DNA of 64,000 nt from Benincasa hispida (taxonomy: Eukaryota; Streptophyta; Magnoliopsida; Cucurbitales; Cucurbitaceae). The notes below the pieces were generated by a model, which had not been told where the DNA came from, ran no database searches, and saw nothing but the letters and a program-made list of their open reading frames with translations. The stretch is taken from positions 44,621,777 through 44,685,776 of the forward strand of contig NC_052354.1 in NCBI RefSeq assembly GCF_009727055.1, in the 5' to 3' direction. This document shows, one piece after another, positions 21,668 through 31,743 of the stretch. Every line of letters starts with the position of its first letter. The first letter of the stretch is position 1. The position numbers and the translations under genes were made by a program.

Positions 21668-22315
21668 AAATACGAAACTCCAAATGTCAGCGTAAGGGAA
21701 ATTCCAAAACATTCCCAACCTGATAAGAGTTAGTTGTGAAAGGAACCAGCTCGTAGTTGGATGTCTACATGATACCCGTGGGAGTAAGCCAAACGAAGGT
21801 GGGTTTCCAAGAACGACACAATATGAAAAGAGAAAAAAAAATGAGAGAAAATTAAAAGAATATAAGAGATAACTCCTCTGACCAGGCAAAAGTTAAACTT
21901 AGCTGAAAATCAAGAGTTGAAGTTGAGATTAGCACACAACCGTAGTTGGATGTTCGCATGACACCCGTGGGAACAAGCCAAAACGAAGGGTGTAACCATG
22001 ATCAAAAGTCTTTAATAAAACAATGCAACCCGACCATCGCATTCAAGACGCATCAAGTTGTTTTTGCAAGAAGAGGTAAAGATTCTTTTCAAAACTAGAA
22101 GGAAATTTTTTAGTAGAGATCTGTTGTATAGAAAAATAAAGTAAGGCATGTTTAGGAATTATCAAGGATAGAAAGAAATTGCGTTGTTAAGTAATATTAC
22201 CTAGGTAGAGCATTCGAAGCAACCAATCGACACAAAAATTTAGGATAAGAACTGAACAATATTGCCTTAGTAGAAGATATGCTTGAGGACAAGCATGTAT
22301 CTAAATTTGGGGGTA
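20479..22315. repeat. Mosaic of Athila-like fragments in both orientations
   Basis: 20479-20536 is minus-oriented PPT-side sequence. 20537-20930 is a plus-oriented piece of LTR (compare 22680-23040). 20930-22315 is plus-oriented 3' internal sequence with a long poly-A run (about 21619-21660), the GTAGTTGGATGT repeats, the ATGCTTGAGGACAAGCAT palindrome at 22279-22296 and a polypurine tract at about 22301-22315. No coding capacity. Confidence 0.65.
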
Positions 22316-24169
22316 TGATAACTTGTAGAAATACAAGTTATTTATACTGTTTTATTTAGATATTGCGCCTAAAAGAAAGAAAAGTTGTGTCGATAGTATA
22401 GAAATTGGTTAAGAAATGCGAGAATTATAAAATGTCGTCAATACACCCACTAACACCATTGCGATGGTAGAATAGAGTGTTTTAATTTCTGTTTTGCAGG
22501 AAATCAATCATCACATGCGTTAATGGCTCAAAGATAAAAGAAACAACGCATCTACGTCGCATTGCACCCATCATTCAGGAATGAAGAGATGATCAACGCA
22601 ATGACGGCGCATGCGATAATCGATCAAGAGCTTAGCGATCAATGCAAATTCAACCACATGTGGTAATAAAAAATAACACCACATGCGGCGATCGATCGAA
22701 GATGTAAAGAGTAATGCATTTGCGGAGGATTCAGACGGATGTACAACTTTCAATTGTGCATTTCTGACGGGTTGATTGCGTAACAGAAGGAATATTCACT
22801 CCGCCATTTCAGGAACTACCATAACCATAAAATGGGAACCACGAAGTCAAAGAGCCAAGCTTCATCTTTAAATAGATTCTGCAAATTCACTGAGAAATAT
22901 ACTTGAATACATAGAGACGTGTATATACTGATTTGAAAGAAAGACTAGTCTGGCTCGATTTCCAGAGTAGATCTGAGATAATCATGAGATAAGGCTGAGA
23001 GGTGAGTCTCCGAGCAAAGAATCCTTCCAATCCCCGCTGTTGAAGCTCTGTACAAAGGTCATTTCTACCAAAAGAGCAAGCCTGAGAGGGAAGCTCTCCT
23101 CTCCATTTCTACCACACGCCGGCAAGCAAAACCTCCGTTCAGAATCTGTGTTCAAGACATTGTACTTTTCCTATATTTGTTTCTTATCTCTATTTCATCA
23201 CTTGTATTCATCTTCTTAATCTTTCATTCACACCATATGTATTGAATGCTTAATCTTAGTATTAAATGTTATGATCATTACCATTGTCATCTCTCTGTCT
23301 ATTTCCGTTCATCCATAATCCATTTTCTCCATGATGTTTTCCTAATTCCCTGGGTAAATAGCAAGAATTAAGCAAGTAAATTAATTTGTGTTAAGGAAAT
23401 AATTATGTTTAGTTAAAGCATGCTCGATGGCATCTTACACCTGTGAGAGCAGAAGTAGAAGATTGTTATTCTGCCTATCGAGAGAAGGTTGGAAAGAATG
23501 TGTTAACTAAAGCGAGAAGTACTTCCAGAGATGGAAGCAACCTTGCGTTCATCACGTTCATCCCTGTTTTACCATAGAGATGTGGGAACGCAGCCAATCA
23601 CCGAAAGGTGTATGCCAAGGGAAAGCGGAACCTTAGTTACATCTTTAACGCAATTAACAAACTTGCGATGTTTTTACTATTCATTCCTTCTATTTTTAAT
23701 TCATCCATAAAGACTTGCCATCACATACCACGATCCGTTGTATAACTTCACAACCAGTCTCGAACTCAATATCATGTATCTTGTATCTTGTATCATATTA
23801 GGTTAGGATTTTATTTTCAATGCAATTTATTTTATCAACGCATTTTATTTCATCGCACTTTAAATTCTTGTATAAACCAATTCTTTATTAATTGTAAAAA
23901 CCGGTCGCATGTATCACAAAAGTAATGCATTAACGAAAACAACCCCTGTGTTCGACCTCGAATTATTCTGAGAAACTTGCGTTGGAATTATACTTGGTTT
24001 CAGGACAAGGAAACTTATGACACGCATTACTCTATCCTATACTACAAGCAAATCATTAACAACGCATATTTAGAAGTAGTATCGCATAAAGAATAAAGAT
24101 ATAAAAACATCGTGTCAAGTTCATGGCATAGTGCACGCATAATAAAGAAAACCATCTTTAGCGTTTACA
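22316..24169 (+). mobile_element. Athila-like LTR (+ orientation), ~1.85 kb
   Basis: It starts TGATAACTTGTAGAAATACA right after a polypurine tract (AAATTTGGGGGTA) and ends near GCGTTTACA. It is homologous in inverted orientation to 2982-4802 and 18642-20478, but is more diverged in the second half. Confidence 0.85.
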
Positions 24170-24175
24170 AGTTTA

Positions 24176-24193
24176 TGGCGCCGTTGCTGGGAA
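24176..24193 (+). other. Primer-binding site, tRNA-Asp type
   Basis: TGGCGCCGTTGCTGGGAA lies seven bases after the LTR end. The LTR before it is also preceded by a polypurine tract, so this LTR has both a PPT and a PBS beside it. Confidence 0.85.
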
Positions 24194-24229
24194 CATGAGC
24201 TTGTATGACTTATTCTTTCATCAGTAGTG

Positions 24230-25870
24230 TGCATAAGCTATAACACAGCATAACATTCCATTTTTAACATTACAATCACTACTCCACAAAAGTTGCTGGA
24301 AACGGCGAGGTGGAACTGAAGTTTACCTCTGGGAATAGTCTCACATTGAAGGACGTTTTGCACACTCCGGAGATAAGAAATAATTTGGTTTCGGACTATC
24401 TCCTCAACAAAGTCAAGTTTACTCAAACTATAGGGGCAGACTTATATACCCTTACCAAAAATAATGTATTTGTAGAAAAAGGGTATGCTACTGAGGAAAT
24501 GTTCAAATTAAATTTAGACCTTAATAAAATGAAATCTTCTGTGTATATGTTGTGTTCTATGAATATTTGGCATTCTAGACTCTGTCATGTGAATAAGAAT
24601 TTAATTAGTAATATGATTAGGCTGGAAATGATACCTAAGTTATCCACGATTGATTTTGATAAATGCAAGTATTGTAGTCAGGCTAAAATTCCTAAAACTC
24701 CGCACAAATCTGTACTTAGGAATTATGAGCCTCTAGATTTGATTCATTTTGATGTTTGTGAATTTGATGGCATCTTGATAGGAACAGTAAAAGATATTTC
24801 ATTACTTTTATTGACGACTGCTCTGATTTTACTTTTGTATACTTGCTGAAAAACAAAAGTGATGCTTTTGATGCATTCAAACTTTTTGTTTCTGAAATAG
24901 AGAATCAGTTTAATAGAAAGGTTAAAAGGCTTCGTAGTGATAGGGGAACCGAGTACGACTCGGACAGTTTTAATGAGTTTTTTAACTCACATGGAATAAT
25001 ACACGAAAAAAACCGACCTTACTCTCCTAAAATGAATGGAAAAGCCGAAAGGAAAAATAGAACTTTAGCTGAGCTAGTAGTTGCTATTTTACTTAGTTTA
25101 GGAGTCGCGTCTTATTGGTGGGGTGAAATCATCCTTACCGTGTGTTATGTCCTAAATAGAATCCCAAAATCTAAAAACAAAACTTCACCTTACGAAATTC
25201 TCAAGAATAAGAAAGCAAACTTTTCCTACTTTAGAACTTGGGGTTGTCTAGCCTTTGTAAAGATTCTTGACCCAAAAAGGAGAAAGTTTGCTAGTAAAGC
25301 TTACGAGTGTGTCTTTATAGGTCATGCCTTAAATAGTAAAGCCTACAGGTTCTATGATCTAAGAAACCAAGTGAACATTGAGTCAAATGATGTCGACTAC
25401 TTTGAAGATAGAATTCCCTTTAAATCAAGAAATAGTGGGGGCTTTGGATCAAATAGTATAACCCTAGTTAGAAATCCTAACCGTAGAGAGGAAACTAACC
25501 CATAACCTAGAAGAAGCAAAAGAGCAAGAACCACCAAAGATTTCATAAATAACTTCCTGACCTACAATGTAGAAGAAGACCCTAAAGATCTGAGAGTTGC
25601 CTTGTCCTCAATAGATGCCAACCTATGGCAAGAAGCCATAAATAATGAGATGGACTCACTTGAGTCAAATAGGACTTGGCACTTAGTAGATCTACCCCCA
25701 GGATGTAAGACAATAGGGTGAAAATGGATCTTGAGGAGGAAACTTAGACCTAATGGGACTGTCGATAAATTTAAAGCCAGATTAGTAACAAAAGGCTCTA
25801 GACAAAGAGAAAACGTAGATTTCTTTGACACCTTATCCTCTGTCACTAGAATTACCTCCATCTGTGTCTT
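24230..25870 (+). pseudogene. Copia pol: GAG-pre-integrase, integrase and start of RT, broken
   Basis: About 24310-24780 encodes a pre-integrase block (LTLKDVLHTPEIRNNLVS) and the zinc-binding H-H-C-C region (WHSRLCHVN...CKYCSQAK). A frameshift near 24790 moves the frame. Integrase core continues 24843-25505 with RSDRGTEYDS, NGKAERKNRTLAE and a GYRC-like WGCLAFVKI...YECVFIGH block. After a stop at 25503 the RT N-terminus follows (WQEAINNEMDSLESN...KWILRRKLRPNGTV), broken by a stop and ending near 25870. The rest of RT and all of RNase H are missing. It belongs with the LTRs at 15910 and 26159. Confidence 0.85.
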
Positions 25871-26158
25871 ATGGAGTTCTTAAGCAAACTCTCTAGAGCA
25901 TTCACTAAACCAGGATTCACGTGCTAAACCTTAAAGCACGGGCTTTCGTACTACACCCTAATAATACTCTGTGTGAGATGCTGTTAGAGATAGAGTTCAA
26001 AACCAAGGGTTACTCTAGTATATTATGAATCATCTACACTATATAAAGGTTCAAGTCGTAAGACACCTTTGCTTATACACAGTGTTGTATAGACTGAAAC
26101 TGTTCGATGAAAATCTTTTCTCTCTTTTTCTTTTTGTTTAAATTTCCAAATGGGGGAT
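25871..26158 (+). repeat. Copia 3' internal remnant with polypurine tract
   Basis: Non-coding. It ends CAAATGGGGGAT (about 26147-26158), a polypurine tract that directly abuts the 3' LTR. Confidence 0.7.
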
Positions 26159-26944
26159 TGTTGGCTGAAAATTTAACTTTCAAAACAAAGAGGGAACCAA
26201 CCTTTTTGGTTGGAGAATCCCACATTGAAAAATTTGGTGTTGGAAGTCTCTTTTATGTACTCCAATCTTGAGTTTTGGGTTTGGGCCCTAAAGGGTACCC
26301 ATGTTTTAGAGGGAGTGAGGAGATAGATCAATGTAGGTTCGGTGGACGTCCCACACGTGCGCCGCCCCCCAGTCGAGCGTGGCGAGGTGTGTGATGATTA
26401 TATTGAATAAAAATATTATTTTATTTTATTATTGTTGTTTTTCTATTTTTTAACCGAAAAAAAAAAAAGAGGAAACGGTCCTTCCATTCCGTCCGCGCAC
26501 GTTCTGTGGCAGAGAGCACTTCTCGCTCCCTACGGTTCATCATTGAAGGCCTATAAAAGTTCTGGCCTTCAGCAATTCGAGGGGCACAATCGTTTCCTCC
26601 TCCATTTTAGCTTTCAGAACAGTGAGTTTTGAAAGGATGTGTGTTCCGATCAGTTACAGTGCATTTTCGATCGGGTTCTTTTAGTTGTTTTATCCTGGGG
26701 ACAACATGGAAATTTTCAGACCTACTTGCACACTTGGACAGAGCCGTGAAACGTCTTAAAGAGAGCGAGCTCCACGACTCAGCCTATAACGAGTTTCTGT
26801 TTTGCAAGTTTTGCTCTTTGCTTGACCGCCATGTCTTAACGGTTCACTGTTCGTCGTTCCGAGGATCCTACCATTTCTAATGGTTCAATAAATAGATCTT
26901 AACGGTTCACTGTTCAGAGGATCCTACCATTTCCAACGGTTCAA
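26159..26944 (+). mobile_element. Copia 3' LTR
   Basis: It starts TGTTGGCTGAAAATTTAAC and matches the truncated 5' LTR from 15910. The 3' border is uncertain because a GAGGATCCTACCATTTC...GGTTCAATAA unit occurs twice (about 26860-26892 and 26928-26950). Small open frames at 26432-26880 have no domain. Confidence 0.75.
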
Positions 26945-27099
26945 TAAGTAGACTTTTAATTTTCAGTTTTCTCCCATTAGGTAAATTTTGACCCAAACCA
27001 TATCAATTAAATTACCTTTTAATTATTGTTATTTTTTTCTTTTTGGTTTTGGGTCCTTAGTCCTGATGATGCAGAATGAAGCTAACAAAAAAAAAAAAA

Positions 27100-27176
27100 T
27101 GGAGTTGCAGGGTATCGGCCCCATACCTCTCACATGCTAAGTGAGCGTTTTACCATTTATGGTGATTTAGATCCGC
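27100..27176 (-). pseudogene. tRNA-Ala-derived pseudogene
   Basis: Twin of 15342-15419, with the same degraded D arm and acceptor stem. Confidence 0.7.
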
Positions 27177-27274
27177 ATCACTTTTTATCCAACTTTGTGA
27201 CTAACAACATCAATTTCATTTTTTTTTCTTTTGGGTGATGGTGATGAGTACGAAAATATGACAAAAAATACATT

Positions 27275-27347
27275 TGGAGATGCAGGGTATCGATCCCCGT
27301 ACCTCTCGCATGCTAAGCGAGCGCTCTACCATCTGAGCTACATCCCC
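27275..27347 (-). tRNA. tRNA-Ala(AGC)
   Basis: 73 nt. Acceptor GGGGATG/CATCTCC pairs fully with one G-U. The D arm is TAGCTCAGATGGTAGAGC, the anticodon stem CTCGC/GCGAG with anticodon AGC, and the T arm CGGGG ATCGATA CCCTG. Both internal promoter boxes are intact. It delivers alanine to GCN codons in cytosolic translation and looks functional. Confidence 0.95.
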
Positions 27348-27355
27348 ATTGTGTT

Positions 27356-28076
27356 GTGTTGAATCTCCATATAAAATACAAGGTTGTTGACTCTAATTTC
27401 AACAAAATACATATATATATATATAATCTCGTTGCCATATTTGTAAATTTATCGTATAAAAAATTAATTTACAAATATAACATCAAAAAATTGTGTACAT
27501 ATTTATATTTATATGTAATTATCTTTTTATTCAAGTATGTTGGTAGATGATTATCATTGATATACCAAGAACATGATTAAACTATTAACCTTTAAAAAGA
27601 TAATCAATGTTTTGGTATTATGTAAGGTGGAAGACTAAAATCTTAAACTTCATGTTTGGTCGAGCTATCATTATTAAATACTATAATTAACTCATTGTCT
27701 ATTTTATGTACATATGTGATAGACTTTTATCACACGTCCTTTAATGGGTCTTTTCAACAACTTAAACGTCAGTAAATTGTTGTGTCTTGCTATTATTTTG
27801 AGCCACACTGCTGGGCACACAACTCCACCTATCTTACGGGGTGAGACCAACAATCAACTAAAAGAACTCAAATTAATTCATGTTAATTTTCTTCCAATTG
27901 TTTAATCAAAATACTTATTGTCGTTATTCACGTGCAATCAACTTCAATAATTTTTTTAAGAACATTTGAGTGATATGTATCAACCAAACCGAGTTTGATG
28001 AATAAAGCACTAATTATCAATCCTAAAGGTCAATCTTCCAATATCTCACCCTGCAATATTTTAAATCAAAAGAAAG

Positions 28077-28114
<38 letters not shown>

Positions 28115-28344
28115 CAATGTGAGAGAGAAATGTCCACTGTCCACAAGTGCATGGGGAGAGAAGCAATGATGAATAGAGTAGCCAGTTCACTACAACATTT
28201 ATAATCAAATTTTGGTGTGGGGGGAGTTTCAATTGGAAATGAAAAAGGTAAAAAACAGATCTTACCACTCATAGATTCATACCAACAGAATGACAGGTAA
28301 AAGGTTGAACAAATAATTTGTTTCTCAGCACAAAGAAATAAAAT
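27356..28344. other. Intergenic AT-rich sequence
   Basis: Contains an ATATATATAT run near 27412 and a poly-A run near 28081-28110. No gene is recognised. The last part is the 3' UTR of SAR1 on the minus strand. Confidence 0.4.
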
Positions 28345-31300
28345 CTACTTAATGTACTGAGAAAGCCATTTGAAACCATCCCCATAACCCATTTTCCTGA
28401 CAATGCTACACATGAAAACCTCCAGAGGAGAGGAGAGCGTCCAACTCTTTCTTTGACTCTACAAATCTCTCCTTGTCATATGCATCGACCAGATAAACTA
28501 CTGCATCCACCTTCACACGACGACNNNNNNNNNNNNNNNNCACATGAAAACCTCCAGAGGGCGAACATTTGAGTCAACCAGGCTTACCTTGCCCTTGCCA
28601 GTGGTGAAGTTTGTCAGGCCTAAGTTGTACCGTAACTCGTCTTCTGATGCAGCATATGGAATATCAATCTTATTGCCTAGAATCAGAAATGGAACATCGG
28701 CTAATGCTTCATCGGAGAGGAGAGCGTCCAACTCTTTCTTTGACTCTACAAATCTCTCCTTGTCATGTGCATCGACCAGATAAACTACTGCATCCACCTT
28801 CACACGACGACACAGCATTTTCAGTAAAAGATGTTGACATGTTAAGGAACTATACAATCCGAGCAACACAAGGCTAGACGAACCCAGCCGCCAATGGCAT
28901 ATAAGATCCTATGACAGACCATAAACACAGCTCTAAACAGAGCTTGTCCTTTACAAAGATAGTGTCGAAAAACAAATGATTTGAAACTTGTTAAAGGCCA
29001 TCTTATAGCCATAGTTTCACAAAGGTAGATGAATTCAACATATATGTTAAACCATAGTTAGCATTTGGAAGCAAAGGTTACTATTTCTCCTCCTTGCACA
29101 AGCCATTATAGTAATCAAGTACTTAAGATCTCAAATAAGTTAAAAAGGCATAAGATATCAGTAGGTAAAATTTATAGTTGAAGAATGGTTTTAGTGACAA
29201 GAAAAATTTGCGGTCACATACTAAAAGCAGACCCTTTCAATGAGAAGATATGCTATCAGCGAATAACCATGTAATTTCCACCTCCCATGAATCAGAAAAA
29301 CACAAAAACTGTTTGGCTGGGATTATGAAGGCGGGAAAACATTTTTAAAACAATGAGCATTTTCAGAATTTAGGCAAAATCAATGTATGTTCAAACCCAA
29401 TTCTCGATCTTTCCTCTACCAAGCAGGCAATACGAAAGCTCAGAACTTGGGATCTTGGGTATGGAAAATGTCATACATAAAATCAACATATAATTTAACT
29501 TCCGAAGATTGGTTCCATCAATGAGGAAAATGTATGGTTATGTACTAAAAGCAAACCGTTTCCAGTAGAAGATGTACTATCAGCGAATAACCATGTGATC
29601 TCTGCCTTCCATGAATCAGAAAAACACAAAAAATGGTTTGTCTGGGATTATGAAGGCATTATGAAAGCACTAAGATGGTTCAAAGTTCACAAAACTGCAA
29701 AGGGAGACAAAACGATGTATGATATTGATAACTGTAGGTAATATTTGAAAGTAAAGCTTTCGGTCCTTTCCACAAAGAAGACAATATTGTAATTCAGCAC
29801 ATTGGACGTCAAATATGGTAAATGTCTTTAAGAATATTGAGTGGGAACAATTATAGTTCCAGAATAGTTTCAATGACAAGAAAAATGTACGGTTATTTAC
29901 TAAAAGCAGACCCTTTTCAATGAGAAGATATGCTATCAGCGAATAACCATATAATTTCTGCCTCCCATGAATCAGAAAAACACAGAATTTTGTCTGGGAT
30001 TATGAAGGCAGAACATTTTGAAGAAAGCTAGACAATTCAAACTTCAAAGGTAGACAAAATGGTAAGTCCAGTAACGAAGCGAAAAATGTGCAGTAATGTA
30101 CTAAAAACAAAAATGTATGGTTATGTACTAAAAGCAGACCCTTTCAATGAGAAGACATGCTATCAGCGAACAACCATATAATTTATGCCTCCCATGAATC
30201 AGAAAAACAAAAGGAGGTTAATCCGGGATTATGAAGGCAGAGAAACATTTTGAACATGATGAAATGGCCTAGAGTTAAAATAAACGCAAAGGTGGTCGAT
30301 AAAATCAATGTATATTAAAATTGTGGGTAGCATTTTGAAGCTAAGGTTTCAATCTTTCCATCACGCCAAAGCCAAAACAACAATGAGGTACTTGAGATTT
30401 CAAATCTAGTAAAAGAGGTATAACATATGCAGTCAATATGACTTGCAAGTAAATGGTTTAAAGGATGAAACAATGTATGGTTATGAACTATAAGCAGATC
30501 TTTTAAAAAAGATGTGCTATCAGCGAATAACCATGTAATATTTGCCTCCCATGAATCAGAAAAATACAAAAAGTTTGTCTGCGATTATGAAGGCAAGGAA
30601 ACATTTTGAGAATGGTAAGAAAGTACATTTAGAGGAACTCAATGTGTTGAAACCATAGTGAGCCTTTGGAAGCAAAGATGTTGATCTTTCCTCGATGGAC
30701 ATGTGTTAACCCAGTACTTTGGATCTCAAATATGTTACATGATGAACGAGTATTCAGCAAGGATTATGAAGGCACAGAAGGGATGCAATAATAATTACAG
30801 ATTTTCTGCCTCCCATGAATCAGAAAAAAAAGGAAAGCACTCTCTAGGATTATGAAGGCACAGAAACATTTCAAATCTGGTGAGATAGTTCAGAGTTCAA
30901 ATAGACTTCACAACATCTTGAGTTAAAAATAACACGGAGTGGAAGAATTGCATATCTCAAGAAATTCAACCCTCCTATATGCAGAAAACTATTCATTCCG
31001 TCAAATGAAACTTTCAACTCAAATAAAATACAACCACTAAATGGGTGGTTCGACCCATGTAGTTCTCGATATCGGTTTTAAACATCCAGAATCGGGAAGA
31101 TCAAATAAAGGAGGAGAACAAAATATACCTTAGCATAGTAATCTTTCCAAACTCGGCGAGCAATCTGATGCCCTCCAAGGTCAAAGGCCTTGAACTTGAT
31201 CTTACCAATACTCAACTCTTCGGAAGTTGGATGCTGGGTCGGCTGGTGTTGAACTAATCTCTGCAATATGACAACAGGTTAACCAAATGAACTCTTTAAT

Positions 31301-31743
31301 TAGCCTTCTAGTAAATCTAAGCAACAAATCAGATTTCAAAAACATCGAGAAATAGGGAAAAGCAACCATTTTACGCTTTCTGAATTCTAAATCCAAACAT
31401 CTTGTTTCCCTCGCAGGAAAAGATTTCCATATATCCCGTCAAGTGGGAAATGATCCGGAACTAAAATATAATCTAGAAACAACAATCAATCAAGATTCGA
31501 GACTTGCGGCATTGCTATTTTGCCATGGAATGCATTTCATCGATTTCCAATCATGTACACTGATTGAACAAAATGAATTGAGAAATTAAACTTAAGAGTC
31601 ATAAAGAAATGTACCTCATCTTTCAACATATGAAGCAAGGTCGTTTTGCCAGCATTGTCGAGCCCTAAGAAAAGGATCTTGGCCTCCTTTTGCCACAACC
31701 CAAGGGATGCAAGAACTCCATAGAACCAATCGACCAAAAACAT
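28345..31743 (-). CDS. SAR1: SAR1 small GTPase (COPII), three exons; last exon disturbed by an assembly gap
   Basis: Exon 1 is 31743-31615, exon 2 is 31260-31129, exon 3 starts at 28797 and ends with the stop at 28345. Exon 1 encodes the SAR1 start [20 protein letters not shown] and the P-loop GLDNAGKT (residues 27-34). Exon 2 has switch II DLGGHQ (D71). Exon 3 has NKID (residues 129-132) and ends WLSQYIK. Leaving out the artefact at 28430-28559, the protein is 193 residues, the exact family length. SAR1-GTP inserts its amphipathic N-terminus into the ER membrane and recruits Sec23/24 and Sec13/31 to form COPII vesicles. The 28797 acceptor (TGTGAAG) has a weak pyrimidine tract but is the only one that keeps the conserved [11 protein letters not shown]. 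Intron 2 (2.3 kb) holds the H/ACA array. Confidence 0.93.
28430..28559 (-). other. Chimeric duplicate of SAR1 exon 3 plus 16-N gap
   Basis: 28411-28429 repeats 28541-28559 exactly. 28430-28524 repeats 28712-28806 with one base difference (CATATGC versus CATGTGC). So the contig left of the gap jumps from one place in the exon to another about 150 bases away at a shared AGAGG. The N run is 28525-28540. Read as real DNA it would destroy the frame. Confidence 0.88.
29204..29334 (-). ncRNA. Predicted H/ACA snoRNA, copy A (ACA box lost)
   Basis: Minus-strand hairpin 1 has the lower stem CCGCC/GGTGG, followed by H box AAATTA, then hairpin 2 with GGTTAT/GTGACC. Relative to copy C both lower stems have changed but still pair through G-U on this strand only. 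The terminal box is AAA in place of ACA, so this copy may be dead. Confidence 0.6.
29528..29659 (-). ncRNA. Predicted H/ACA snoRNA, copy B
   Basis: Two hairpins on the minus strand. H box AGATCA keeps the ANANNA pattern despite changes at the free positions. Hairpin 2 lower stem is GGTTAT/ATAACC, and ACA follows two bases later. The inner stem AGTA/TGCT pairs through U-G on this strand and would be mismatched on the other. Hairpin 1 lower stem is weaker (four pairs). Confidence 0.68.
29883..30011 (-). ncRNA. Predicted H/ACA snoRNA, copy C (best copy)
   Basis: 129 nt. Hairpin 1 has lower stem CTGCC/GGCAG, pocket arms TTCATAATCC and ATTCATGGGA, and an upper stem starting CAGA/TCTG. H box AAATTA follows directly. 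Hairpin 2 has lower stem GGTTATT/AATAACC, pocket arms CGCTGAT and TTTAGTA, and inner stem AGCA/TGCT. ACA lies two bases after the stem, with three bases to the predicted 3' end. The distance from upper stem to box is 15 nt (H) and 16 nt (ACA), the range required for guiding pseudouridylation. H/ACA RNAs guide dyskerin to uridines in rRNA or snRNA. The target was not assigned. Confidence 0.75.
30111..30240 (-). ncRNA. Predicted H/ACA snoRNA, copy D
   Basis: Two hairpins, H box AAATTA and ACA box present. Hairpin 2 lower stem is GGTTGT/ATAACC, using a G-U pair on the minus strand only. A partial repeat of the 3' end (GTACTAAAAACAAAAATG) precedes it at about 30098-30115. Confidence 0.7.
30471..30596 (-). 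ncRNA. Predicted H/ACA snoRNA, copy E
   Basis: Hairpin 1 lower stem is TTGCC/GGCAA, a compensatory double change from CTGCC/GGCAG. H box is ATATTA. Hairpin 2 has GGTTAT/ATAACC and an extended perfect inner stem ATCTTTT/AAAAGAT. The ACA box is present. It is the first copy met by polymerase coming from exon 2, apart from fragment F. Confidence 0.72.
30807..30861 (-). ncRNA. H/ACA snoRNA fragment, copy F (hairpin 1 only)
   Basis: Keeps TGCC/GGCA, the pocket arm ATTCATGGGA and a shortened loop, but has no recognisable hairpin 2. Probably a pseudogene. Confidence 0.5.

Larger units (their letters stand above)
26945..27355. repeat. Segmental duplication, right copy, carrying tRNA-Ala
   Basis: Same order as 15178-15599, with a few small indels. 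Its second tRNA-Ala is the cleaner one. Confidence 0.85.
28798..31128 (-). other. SAR1 intron 2, 2.33 kb, made of ~300-350 bp tandem units
   Basis: Donor GTATAT after YYAK, acceptor before VDAVVYL. The intron consists of diverged tandem units, each with one conserved ~130-base core (predicted H/ACA RNA) and a less conserved spacer with text such as AAGCAAAGGTT...GATCTTTCC. Confidence 0.85.

Noticed and set aside
21458..21889. 143-codon minus-strand frame
   Set aside because: It crosses a 40-base poly-A/T run within Athila-like non-coding sequence and is antisense to that element.
28066..28272. Minus-strand frame with a poly-Phe stretch
   Set aside because: It runs through a ~30-base poly-A/T tract and has no other feature.
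29322..30606. GGATTATGA in the repeat core as a match to 25S rRNA, naming a pseudouridylation target
   Set aside because: A remembered short match did not place a uridine correctly between the two pocket arms. The target must be found by search.
29204..30861. The H/ACA-like repeats read on the plus strand
   Set aside because: The plus strand also folds into two hairpins with an ACA, but the ANANNA box fails in two copies and several copy-specific changes give A-C mismatches there, where the minus strand has G-U pairs. The minus strand is also the host-gene sense.
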